Below, piece by piece: positions 26,815-34,365 of a stretch of DNA of 64,000 nucleotides. Numbering within the stretch: position 1 is the first letter of the stretch; every line of letters starts with the position of its first letter. Source of the stretch: Algicella marina (lineage in GTDB: Bacteria; Pseudomonadota; Alphaproteobacteria; Rhodobacterales; Rhodobacteraceae); NCBI RefSeq assembly GCF_009931615.1, contig NZ_CP046620.1, forward strand, positions 186,001 to 250,000. Direction: 5' to 3'. The notes under the pieces are model-generated. The model was not told where the DNA came from. It did not search any database and saw only the letters and a program-made list of their open reading frames with translations. The position numbers and the translations under genes were made by a program.

Positions 26815-28111
26815 AAAGCACCTTTTCGATTTCGGCTTCAAATCTATCAGAGATGGCAACCAGAGCGGTAGCGCTGGTGTCGGACTGCCCGGACATGGCG
26901 GCCGCGGCGGCGGCGCCGAAGCTGCGGGCGAGGTCGGGATCCTTGTTCTTTACCTGCTGGACGAGCCGGCGGAGGAGGTCTTCGCTGTGGCCGTGATGGC
27001 CGTGGAGGCGGTGATCGAGCCAGCGGAGGCGGGACTGGACATAGGCCTCGAAGACGTGGGCCTTGCGGTCGGCGGCGCGCATCAGCCGGGCCTTTGCCGC
27101 GATGGAAACGGATTTGGAGGCGCCGATATCGTCGTTGAACGGTCGCGCCGGCGGCCCGAGGCGACGCCAGCTTCGCCAGAGGCCGAGGGCGACGGCCAAC
27201 GCGAGGGCAGCCCAGAAAAGCGAGAGGGGATATTCGAAGAAACGCAGGAGATCGGACCATTCGCGCCTCGGCAGTTCCGGTCTTTCCGGAAAGATGCGTT
27301 GCGCGGTGGTCATGTCGACGAGGACAGTGCCTTCCGCGACATAGGGGCCGAGGAAATCGGCGACGAGGGCAGCGTTGCCTCCGAGACCGAGACCATGGTT
27401 GTTCAGGAGATCGGGATCGGACAGGAGGAGGGTATCGGTGCCGTTCTCCTGACAGGTGATCAGCAGCGCACCGAAGGGGGTGTCGAAGACAGGCGAACAG
27501 GCTTGGGGCAGGTCGCGGCGGAAGAGTTGCGGGGCGTATATGGTGGCGGTATGGCGCTGACCTTCGGGCAGGGTGCCGGGCAACTGGGCGAGTTTCATGT
27601 CAGGGCGGGTGAGCATGTCCTGCCCGAAACCGAGTTGCTCGAAGGGGCGGGCGTTGTCCGCCACCTCCAACAGGAGCGAGGCATGGGCGTAGCCGCTGTG
27701 CCGGGCGCCACGGGTCCATTTGGGGGCGATGACGAGACTGGGAACAATTTCGACCTTCTCGCGAACGATGTAGAGCGAGATGTTGAACTCGGTGCCGGTG
27801 CGCAGGTAGGCGGCGCGATCTTCCGGCGGCTCGAAGAAGGTTTCGAGATCGGTGTCGAACAGTGGCAGGATGCGCAGGCCGACGCGATTGGCCTCCATGC
27901 CCACGCCCTCCAGGTTCTGGACGTCGGAGCCCTGAAGCTTCGCCCAGTGTACGAGACCCGCGAAACCCATGGGCGAGCGCGCCAGCGGCTGCTCCCCATC
28001 GCGGGTCAGCAGCCAACCGAAGCCACCGATGACCAGCACGGCCAACAGGATCAGCGCGATGTTGGCACCGGAATTTCCGGAGCGAAGCGGCTGGGCGCTG
28101 ACGTGGCTCAT
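26783..28111 (-). CDS. DUF4350-like membrane protein
   Basis: The 442-residue product from the ATG at 28111 has an N-terminal membrane helix (ANIALILLAVLVIGGFGWLL). A soluble extracytoplasmic domain with DPDLLNNHGLGLGGNAALV, typical of DUF4350 proteins, follows. A second helix lies near residue 300 (LSLFWAALALAVALGLW), then a cytoplasmic helical tail. Overlaps its upstream neighbour by four bases. Genes of this type stand between DUF4129 and MoxR genes in many bacteria. Role unknown; topology suggests an envelope complex with the rest of the operon. Confidence 0.78.
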   Translation of the reverse strand: MSHVSAQPLRSGNSGANIALILLAVLVIGGFGWLLTRDGEQPLARSPMGFAGLVHWAKLQGSDVQNLEGVGMEANRVGLRILPLFDTDLETFFEPPEDRAAYLRTGTEFNISLYIVREKVEIVPSLVIAPKWTRGARHSGYAHASLLLEVADNARPFEQLGFGQDMLTRPDMKLAQLPGTLPEGQRHTATIYAPQLFRRDLPQACSPVFDTPFGALLITCQENGTDTLLLSDPDLLNNHGLGLGGNAALVADFLGPYVAEGTVLVDMTTAQRIFPERPELPRREWSDLLRFFEYPLSLFWAALALAVALGLWRSWRRLGPPARPFNDDIGASKSVSIAAKARLMRAADRKAHVFEAYVQSRLRWLDHRLHGHHGHSEDLLRRLVQQVKNKDPDLARSFGAAAAAAMSGQSDTSATALVAISDRFEAEIEKVLYEFGRTSRTS

Positions 28112-28866
28112 GCGGTTCCCCGCAAGATGTTCTCTGCCCGGCGCAGGCAATCCTCGAAGGTCTTTTCAGCCAGTGGACGGCCGCCAAACTGAACCAGTTC
28201 CTCGGCCATGGTGATGCGGCGGAGATCAGGCAGGCTGGGCCAGGCGGATGGCAGACGGTTGAGAAATTCCCGCGCCGTCTCGGACCGGCGGAGCGGGATC
28301 GAGTTCTGACGGCCTGCCGCCTCCAGCGTATAGGCAATGAGCTTGACGAGAGCTTCTTCCCTGTCCTTCATCGCACGAATAGACTGCAGGAAGGACTGCG
28401 CTTCTGGCAGAGGGACGGCGGCCTCTTCAGCCTGCCGTACCTCGTTGGCGTCGCCGATGACTTCGGCGCGCTGGAAGCGGGCGGCGATGCGGCCATGTTT
28501 CACGGCGACGTAGAGCAGAAGCGCAAGAATGGCCAGCAGGATGATGCGGCTGCCTGTTTCCAGACCGTTCCAGATACGGACAATCTGTGACGCATCCACT
28601 TCCTTGCGCGGTTCTGGCGGGGTGATGCGTGCGGCGTCCATGGGTATGGCGCCGTTGGCTTCGTCTACGTAGGACAGCCGGCCGTCAATGCGGGTGAAGC
28701 GCAGGCTGCCAGTATAGGCTTGGTTTCGCGGCGGGTCGATGACGGTGATCGTGGTGGCAGTGTTTTCCTGCGCTGCCGCCGGCACGGCAAGGGCCAGACC
28801 GATCGCTGCGAAGTGCAACCCGGTTCGTACCCTCGTGAAACTGTTGGCGAAAGCCATCTCGAACAT
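28108..28866 (-). CDS. DUF4129-like membrane protein, first gene of MoxR operon
   Basis: Several starts are possible (28917, 28866, 28857). The ATG at 28866 gives 252 residues with a good signal sequence (FAAIGLALAVPAAAQ) and has CAGG upstream. A membrane helix follows at about residues 110-130 (SRIILLAILALLLYVAV), then a cytoplasmic C-terminal helical domain with LRRSETAREFLNRLP, like the DUF4129 domain that is elsewhere fused to transglutaminases. No transglutaminase part is present here. It is the promoter-proximal gene of a seven-gene leftward operon. Confidence 0.72.
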   Translation of the reverse strand: MFEMAFANSFTRVRTGLHFAAIGLALAVPAAAQENTATTITVIDPPRNQAYTGSLRFTRIDGRLSYVDEANGAIPMDAARITPPEPRKEVDASQIVRIWNGLETGSRIILLAILALLLYVAVKHGRIAARFQRAEVIGDANEVRQAEEAAVPLPEAQSFLQSIRAMKDREEALVKLIAYTLEAAGRQNSIPLRRSETAREFLNRLPSAWPSLPDLRRITMAEELVQFGGRPLAEKTFEDCLRRAENILRGTA

Positions 28867-28951
28867 GCGCCTGACCGTACCGCTATTGCCCTTGGTTTCA
28901 AGTATTTGCATGTCCAAACTGTGATGAACACGCGGCTATGGTGCGGCCTAG

Positions 28952-29437
28952 TCAGAACGCGGAAGGCTGTGCGGCGCGGGCCATGTGATCGAGAACGGCG
29001 TTGACGAACTTGCTTTCGCGCCCCTCTGGAAAGAATGCCTTCGCGACATCGACGAATTCGGTGATCGTCACTTTCGGCGGGGTGTCCTGTGTGACCAGTT
29101 CGGCCCCGGCGGCGCGGAAGAGGGCGCGCAGCGTCGGGTCGATGCGTGCGATGGGCCAGGTTTCCTTGAGCGCGGCATCGGTAAGCTGGTCGATCCTTGC
29201 CTGACGGTTGACCGCCTCGTGCAGGAGGGCGCGGAACAGGTCCACGTCCGCCTCGGAGTAGGTGTCGCCATCAAGTTCCATGCCGAGGCGATGGGTCTCG
29301 AACTCCTCGCGCACGTCGTCAAGCGACTGGTCGGAGGCCTCCATCTGGAAGAGCGCCTGTGTGGCAAACAGGCGGGCGGCGGAGCGCATCTGCTTCTTGT
29401 TGGATTTTCTGCCGGTATCGGGGGGGGAGCCGGTCAT
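28952..29437 (-). CDS. nusB: Transcription antitermination factor NusB
   Basis: The 161-residue product has the all-helical NusB fold: SAARLFATQALFQME at the N-terminus and VTITEFVDVAKAFFPEGRESKFVNAVLDHMA at the C-terminus are family hallmarks. NusB binds boxA RNA with NusE (ribosomal protein S10) and supports rRNA antitermination. It follows ribH with only three bases between, the common ribH-nusB arrangement. Confidence 0.95.
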   Translation of the reverse strand: MTGSPPDTGRKSNKKQMRSAARLFATQALFQMEASDQSLDDVREEFETHRLGMELDGDTYSEADVDLFRALLHEAVNRQARIDQLTDAALKETWPIARIDPTLRALFRAAGAELVTQDTPPKVTITEFVDVAKAFFPEGRESKFVNAVLDHMARAAQPSAF

Positions 29438-29440
29438 CGT

Positions 29441-29986
29441 TCAGCCTATCGTTGGGGTTTGATCCGACCCGGCGACACGGAATTCGCCGGTGTCGGCGGG
29501 AGGGACGGGACGGCTTGCCTGAAAGCGGCGGGCGAGAGCCACGAGGTGAAGTGCTGCGTCGGCGGCACCGCCGCCCTTGTTCTGGCCGGCGGCTTCGGCG
29601 CGGACGACTGCCTGATCGACGTTATCGACCGTGAGGATGCCATTGCCGATTGCGTGGCCTTCGAGGCCGAGGTGCATGAGACCGCGGGAACTGTCGTTGC
29701 ACACGGTTTCGTAGTGAGTGGTTTCGCCCCGGATCACACAGCCGAGCGCGACGTAGCCGTCAAACTCACCGGAACGGGCGGCCAGCCCGATGGCTGGTGG
29801 GATTTCCAGCGCCCCGGGCACTTCGATCACATCGTACATGGCTTTCGCAGCCTCGCAGGCAGCTTTTGCGCCGGCGAGAAGCTGATCGGCGATTTCGCGG
29901 TAGTAAGGCGAGACGACGATGGCGATGCGGGTGGGGCGGTCGAAGACCGGTGCGGGCAGCGAATAATGGGTGATGCTGGTGGCCAT
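29441..29986 (-). CDS. ribH: 6,7-dimethyl-8-ribityllumazine synthase
   Basis: The 181-residue product condenses 5-amino-6-ribitylaminouracil with 3,4-dihydroxy-2-butanone 4-phosphate, the penultimate riboflavin step. Visible motifs: IAIVVSPYYREI at the N-terminus, VPGALEIP, ALGCVIRGETTHYE with the catalytic histidine region, and GILTVDNVDQA. The C-terminal extension (from about residue 155) is longer than in the shortest homologues. Its start codon follows the ribB stop directly. Confidence 0.95.
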   Translation of the reverse strand: MATSITHYSLPAPVFDRPTRIAIVVSPYYREIADQLLAGAKAACEAAKAMYDVIEVPGALEIPPAIGLAARSGEFDGYVALGCVIRGETTHYETVCNDSSRGLMHLGLEGHAIGNGILTVDNVDQAVVRAEAAGQNKGGGAADAALHLVALARRFQASRPVPPADTGEFRVAGSDQTPTIG

Positions 29987-31105
29987 TCATTCACCTCCGG
30001 ATATGCGGCGGGTGCCGTGAATAGTCAGCCCGTACCCTTCAAGCGCGACGGGCTTGGGGCTGGGTGAGTTCGTGAGCAGGATCATGTCGTGCACGCCGAG
30101 GGAGCCGAGGATCTGGGCGCCGAGACCGTATTGCCGCAGGGTTTGCGGCGAAGCCTCGTGCTCTCGCACCAGTTTCATCGACATGTCGCGCAGGAGGACG
30201 ACGACGCCGCGCCCTTCGGCGGCGATGATGCGCATCGCGTCCTGCAACTGGGTGGAGCGGCCGGGAGCGATGCCGAGCATGTCCTCCAGCGGGTTGGCGG
30301 CGTGCATGCGCACGAGCACCGGTTCATCGGTGGTGATGTCGCCCTTGGACAGGGCAATATGCTCCGCCCCCTCGGTGTCGTCAGTGAAAATGCGCAGCAT
30401 CCATTCGCCGCCGAATTCGGAAGTGACGGACCGGACCGCATTTTCCCGGACGAGGTTGTCGTGCTTTCGGCGGTAGGCGATCAGGTCGGAGATGGTTCCG
30501 ATCTTGAGGTTGTGCAACTGGGCGAAGGCGACGAGATCGGGCAGACGGGCCATCGAGCCGTCGTCCTTCATGATCTCGCAGATGACGCCCGAAGGGTTGA
30601 GACCGGCGAGGCGGGAGATGTCCACCGCCGCCTCGGTGTGGCCGGCGCGGACCAACACGCCGCCTTCGCGGGCGCGGAGCGGAAAGACGTGGCCCGGGGT
30701 GGCGATGTCCTGGGGGCCGGAGGACTGGTCGATAGCCACGGCGACTGTACGGGCGCGGTCATGCGCGGAAATGCCGGTTGTCACGCCTTCGCGGGCCTCG
30801 ATGGAGACAGTGAAGGCGGTTTCGTGCCGGGAGGAGTTGGACGCGGCCATCAGCGGCAGGCCGAGCGCATCGAGGCGCTGGCTGGAGAGCGCAAGGCAGA
30901 TCAGGCCGCGACCGTGGGTAGCCATGAAATTGATGGCGTCCGGCGTGGCCATCTGCGCGGGAATGACGAGATCGCCTTCGTTTTCACGATCCTCGTGATC
31001 GACGAGGATGAACATGCGGCCGTTGCGGGCATCTTCGATGATCTCGTCGACGCTGGAGATGGCGTCGGTGTATGTTGAGGCGTCGTCCATGCGGCTTTCG
31101 CTCAT
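29987..31105 (-). CDS. ribB: 3,4-dihydroxy-2-butanone 4-phosphate synthase with degenerate GTP cyclohydrolase II-like C-terminus
   Basis: In the 372-residue product, residues about 15-210 are a complete DHBP synthase domain that converts ribulose 5-phosphate: DHEDRENEGDLV, THGRGLICLAL, GHVFPLRAREGGVLVRAGHTEAAVDI. Residues about 210-372 align with GTP cyclohydrolase II (LGAQILGSLGVHDMILLTNSP and LEGYGL). However, they contain no cysteine, so the three zinc ligands are absent, and the RQEGRG motif is missing. The fusion therefore likely supplies only RibB activity, a pattern known in many proteobacteria; a separate ribA is needed elsewhere. Start overlaps the ribE stop (ATGA). Confidence 0.93.
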   Translation of the reverse strand: MSESRMDDASTYTDAISSVDEIIEDARNGRMFILVDHEDRENEGDLVIPAQMATPDAINFMATHGRGLICLALSSQRLDALGLPLMAASNSSRHETAFTVSIEAREGVTTGISAHDRARTVAVAIDQSSGPQDIATPGHVFPLRAREGGVLVRAGHTEAAVDISRLAGLNPSGVICEIMKDDGSMARLPDLVAFAQLHNLKIGTISDLIAYRRKHDNLVRENAVRSVTSEFGGEWMLRIFTDDTEGAEHIALSKGDITTDEPVLVRMHAANPLEDMLGIAPGRSTQLQDAMRIIAAEGRGVVVLLRDMSMKLVREHEASPQTLRQYGLGAQILGSLGVHDMILLTNSPSPKPVALEGYGLTIHGTRRISGGE

Positions 31106-31707
31106 TTCGGCTGAGTTGCGTTCAGACGGGCCACATAACGGGCCAGGGTGTCGATCTCAAGGTTGACGGCATCACCCGCGGCGACATTACCCCACGTCGT
31201 CTGGCTTTTGGTGTGGGGGATGAAGTTGATGTCGAAGCGGTTGCCGGTGACGGTGTTGACGGTCAGTGATGTGCCGTTGAGGGCGACGGAGCCTTTTTCA
31301 GCGATGAACGGTGCAAGGTCTTCAGGGGCCTCGAAGGTGACGCGGGTGCTGTCGCCGACATCCGCTGTCTCGAGCACTCGTGCCAGGCCGTCGATATGGC
31401 CGGAGACGATGTGGCCGCCGAGTTCATCACCGACGCGCAGCGCGCGTTCCAGGTTGACGGGTGTGCCGGGTTTCCAGGTGCCGAGGTTGGTGCGGGCCAG
31501 AGTTTCGGCGGAGATGTCGACATCAAACCAGTGGCGACCCTCCGTCGTGCCACGATCCACCACCGTCAGGCACACGCCCTCACAGGCGATGGAGGCGCCG
31601 AGATCGATGCTTTCCGCCACGTAAGCGGTGCCGATGCGGGCACGCAGATCGCCCTTTTCCTCGACAAGCAGGATTTCGCCAATATCTGTTACTATTCCGG
31701 TAAACAT
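31102..31707 (-). CDS. ribE: Riboflavin synthase, alpha chain
   Basis: The 201-residue product carries two lumazine-binding barrels: MFTGIVTDIGEI at the N-terminus with ACEGVCLTVVDRG in the first, then HIVSGHIDGLARV and VALNGTSLTVNTV in the second. It dismutates two lumazines to riboflavin. It is the first gene of the leftward ribE-ribB-ribH-nusB operon. No FMN riboswitch-like leader is apparent in the 160 bases upstream; a 10-bp palindrome GCACTAGTGC lies at 31726-31735. Confidence 0.95.
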   Translation of the reverse strand: MFTGIVTDIGEILLVEEKGDLRARIGTAYVAESIDLGASIACEGVCLTVVDRGTTEGRHWFDVDISAETLARTNLGTWKPGTPVNLERALRVGDELGGHIVSGHIDGLARVLETADVGDSTRVTFEAPEDLAPFIAEKGSVALNGTSLTVNTVTGNRFDINFIPHTKSQTTWGNVAAGDAVNLEIDTLARYVARLNATQPK

Positions 31708-31847
31708 GGACCTGCCATTGAGCTAGCACTAGTGCATGGCGGGATACACGCGCAAATGACACACCACAAGAGTTCTTGGGGCAGACTCGAAGACGGCACT
31801 TGCCGGAAAGGTGGGCGAAGGCGTATCGAAATCGGGCTGAAAGCTCG

Positions 31848-31853
31848 TATAAT
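31848..31853 (+). promoter_or_regulatory. Probable -10 box (TATAAT) for the capsule genes
   Basis: A perfect TATAAT ends 14 bases before the TTG proposed as start of the KpsS-like gene, which would put the transcript start within about ten bases of translation start. The position 17 bases upstream has only a weak -35 match (ATCGAA). AT-rich sequence around it contrasts with the flanks. Confidence 0.5.
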
Positions 31854-31867
31854 AAAAGGGCAATAGC

Positions 31868-33145
31868 TTGGCAGAGCGGCATTTTCTGTTTCTACAGGGT
31901 CCCCATGGGCCCTTCTTCTCCGATCTTGCGGGACTGCTGAAGCAGGCCGGGACGAAGGTCAGCCGTATCGGCTTCAATGCGGGCGACGCGCATTTCTGGA
32001 AGCACAAGGATGACTATACGCCCTTCACGGACAGCAAGGACGGGTGGCCGGAGTTCCTGAGAGACTTCCTGAAACAGCAGGAAATCACCGACCTCGTGCT
32101 ATATGGCGATACCCGTTTCATTCATGCCAAGGCGCGGGAAATCGCCCGTGAACTGGCACTGACGGTGCATTGTTTCGAAGAAGGCTACCTGCGGCCCTAC
32201 TGGGTGACCTACGAGCATGGTGGCGTGAATGGCCATTCACCGCTGATGAACATGACCGTCAGCGAGATGCGGGCGCAGATGGGCGATGTGCGCCGCCCGG
32301 TGCCGGAAGCGCCGGCACAGTGGGGTGCGCTGTGGCACCACATCTATCTTGGGGCGCTGTATCACTGGCACATCCTTTTCCGTAACGGCGCCTACCGGAA
32401 TTACCGCCCTCATCGCACCATCAGTGTCCGCAAGGAGTGGTTTCTTTATATCCGCCGGCTGGCGCTGTTTCCTTTCCACGTGCTGGAGCGGAAACGTGAG
32501 ACACAAAAGCTGCACAACAGCGGTGCCAACTATCACCTGGTGCTGCTGCAACTTGCACATGACAGTTCCTTCACCGAACACAGTGATTTCAACAATATCG
32601 GCGAGTTCATAGACCTGTGCTGCAAGGGCTTCGCGGAGGGTGCGCCGAAATATCACCGTCTGGTGTTCAAAACCCATCCACTAGAGGACGGTCGCGAGCC
32701 GCTGCGCCAGATCATCCGTGACTGCGCTGCCGCCTATGGCGTCGGCGATCGGGTGCAGATGATCCGCGGCGGCAAGCTGGGGCCGATGATGGACCACGCG
32801 ACGACAGCCGTTACGGTAAACTCCACTGCCGGGCAGCAGGTGCTGTGGCGCGGGATGCCGCTGCGGATTTTCGGGCGCTCGGTCTATGCCAAGCCTGAGT
32901 TCGTGAGCGAACAACCGCTGGCCGAGTTTTTCGCCAACCCCAAGATGCCGGATACGGATGCTTACCGCGATTATCGCCAGTATCTGCTGGAGACATCGCA
33001 GTTTACGGGTGGTTTCTATACTGGAGAGGGTCGCGCGGAGGTGTTGAGGAACATCGTTCACGTGATGTTGGAGAGCCTCGATCCCTACGAAGAGCGTTGC
33101 AGAAAAAGCAAACTCCGCAAGGTTTGGGACGCGGTGCAGCCGTAA
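31868..33145 (+). CDS. kpsS: Capsular polysaccharide export/Kdo-transferase protein, KpsS-like
   Basis: The TTG at 31868 with AGGG upstream is the only usable start, giving 425 residues. Motifs of the capsule KpsS family: FLFLQGPHGPFFSDLA at the N-terminus, VHCFEEGYLRPYWVTYE near residue 100, LVFKTHPLEDG near 265 and TAVTVNSTAGQQVLWRGMPL near 320, the last two forming the nucleotide-sugar site. KpsS adds the first Kdo of the poly-Kdo linker of group 2 capsules on the inner face of the inner membrane. It starts a rightward three-gene capsule group. Confidence 0.88.
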   Translation: MAERHFLFLQGPHGPFFSDLAGLLKQAGTKVSRIGFNAGDAHFWKHKDDYTPFTDSKDGWPEFLRDFLKQQEITDLVLYGDTRFIHAKAREIARELALTVHCFEEGYLRPYWVTYEHGGVNGHSPLMNMTVSEMRAQMGDVRRPVPEAPAQWGALWHHIYLGALYHWHILFRNGAYRNYRPHRTISVRKEWFLYIRRLALFPFHVLERKRETQKLHNSGANYHLVLLQLAHDSSFTEHSDFNNIGEFIDLCCKGFAEGAPKYHRLVFKTHPLEDGREPLRQIIRDCAAAYGVGDRVQMIRGGKLGPMMDHATTAVTVNSTAGQQVLWRGMPLRIFGRSVYAKPEFVSEQPLAEFFANPKMPDTDAYRDYRQYLLETSQFTGGFYTGEGRAEVLRNIVHVMLESLDPYEERCRKSKLRKVWDAVQP

Positions 33146-33222
33146 ACCGTTGCTTTTGTTGCCGCGGACCGGTCTTTTACGTAAAAATAGAAAAAAACAG
33201 AACCAACCGAGGCAGGCTGGGC

Positions 33223-34365
33223 ATGAGCAGACTTACAAGGATCGGCCGCATGGCCGTGGTATCCGCGTGCATCGTCGCGCTGAGTGGCTGTGCGCTTCCG
33301 CGCTCCGGCCCAAAGGATGACGAAATTCTCGCGGGATCAAAGGCCGAGGGCGGACCCGTCAACGTGGTGCTGGTGGACAACCGCGTGGCGGTGGCGAGCT
33401 ATCTCGACGACAATCTCTCGTTCCCGTCAAGTTTTACTGGCGCGGGGCTGGCGAGCACCGACACGATCAACCCCGGCGACGTGATCTCCGTCACGGTCTG
33501 GGAGAACGTGGACCCGGCGCTGCTGGTCGGGCCAGGCCAGAAGCAGGCCTTCATTCAGGAAATTCAGGTCGATCAGGCGGGTAATATCTTCATGCCCTAT
33601 GCCGGTGTTCTGAAGGCGGCCGGCAACACGCCGGAGCAGTTGCGGCGTTTGATTACCCGCAAGCTGGACCCGCAGACGCCGGACCCGCAGGTCGAAGTGC
33701 GCCGCGTGGCCGGCGACGGTTCCTCGATCAGCGTGATCGGCGGGGTCGGGGCGCAGGGCGTCTATCCGCTTGTGCCCTCCACCACGCGGCTCAGCGCGAT
33801 GCTGGCTACGGCGGGCGGTGTGACCATCGACCCTGATGTCGCGCAAGTGGCGGTGCGGCGCGGCGGCACAACCGGACGCATTTTCCTGCAGGACCTCTAT
33901 GACGATCCGCGGTTGGACGTCGCGCTGCGGGCCAATGACAAGATCATCGTGGAAGAGGACCGGCGGACGTTTACAGCGCTGGGTGCCACCAGCACGCAGG
34001 CGCGGGTTCCATTTCCGCAAGGGCGGATGTCGGTGGTCGAGGCCGTGGCGGAGGTTGGCGGCCTGAACGGTAACACATCCGATCCGACCGGCATCTTCGT
34101 ATTCCGGCGGGAGGTTCAGTCCATTGCCAACAAGGTGACTGGCCGCAACGATCTTGGCGAGAACGAGCCTTTCGTCTACGTCATCGACCTGACCCGGCCA
34201 GACGGTGTCTTCCTTGCCAAGGAGTTCCAGGTCCGCGACAAGGACACCATCTACATCACGGAAGCACCATTTGTGGCATGGACGAAAATCCTGACGGCAA
34301 CCTCGCAGACACTCAGCTTCACGGCGGACGTGGTGCGGGTGGGCGATCTGCTGACGGACAACTGA
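33223..34365 (+). CDS. Outer-membrane polysaccharide export lipoprotein (Wza/KpsD-like)
   Basis: The 380-residue product from the ATG at 33223 has a lipoprotein signal ending in LSGC. A polysaccharide biosynthesis/export domain follows (INPGDVISVTVWENV, QVDQAGNIFMPYAGVLKAAG), then two SLBB-type repeats (SVIGGVGAQGVYPLV with LSAMLATAGG; VPFPQGRMSVVEAVAEVGGL). It would form the channel that carries the capsule through the outer membrane. The ABC exporter partners (KpsM, KpsT, KpsE) are not in the window. Its last 88 bases overlap the kpsC reading frame as called. Confidence 0.9.
   Translation: MSRLTRIGRMAVVSACIVALSGCALPRSGPKDDEILAGSKAEGGPVNVVLVDNRVAVASYLDDNLSFPSSFTGAGLASTDTINPGDVISVTVWENVDPALLVGPGQKQAFIQEIQVDQAGNIFMPYAGVLKAAGNTPEQLRRLITRKLDPQTPDPQVEVRRVAGDGSSISVIGGVGAQGVYPLVPSTTRLSAMLATAGGVTIDPDVAQVAVRRGGTTGRIFLQDLYDDPRLDVALRANDKIIVEEDRRTFTALGATSTQARVPFPQGRMSVVEAVAEVGGLNGNTSDPTGIFVFRREVQSIANKVTGRNDLGENEPFVYVIDLTRPDGVFLAKEFQVRDKDTIYITEAPFVAWTKILTATSQTLSFTADVVRVGDLLTDN

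Noticed and set aside
31708-31867. FMN riboswitch upstream of ribE
   Set aside because: The gap is short and lacks the conserved core of an RFN element; only a short palindrome is present.
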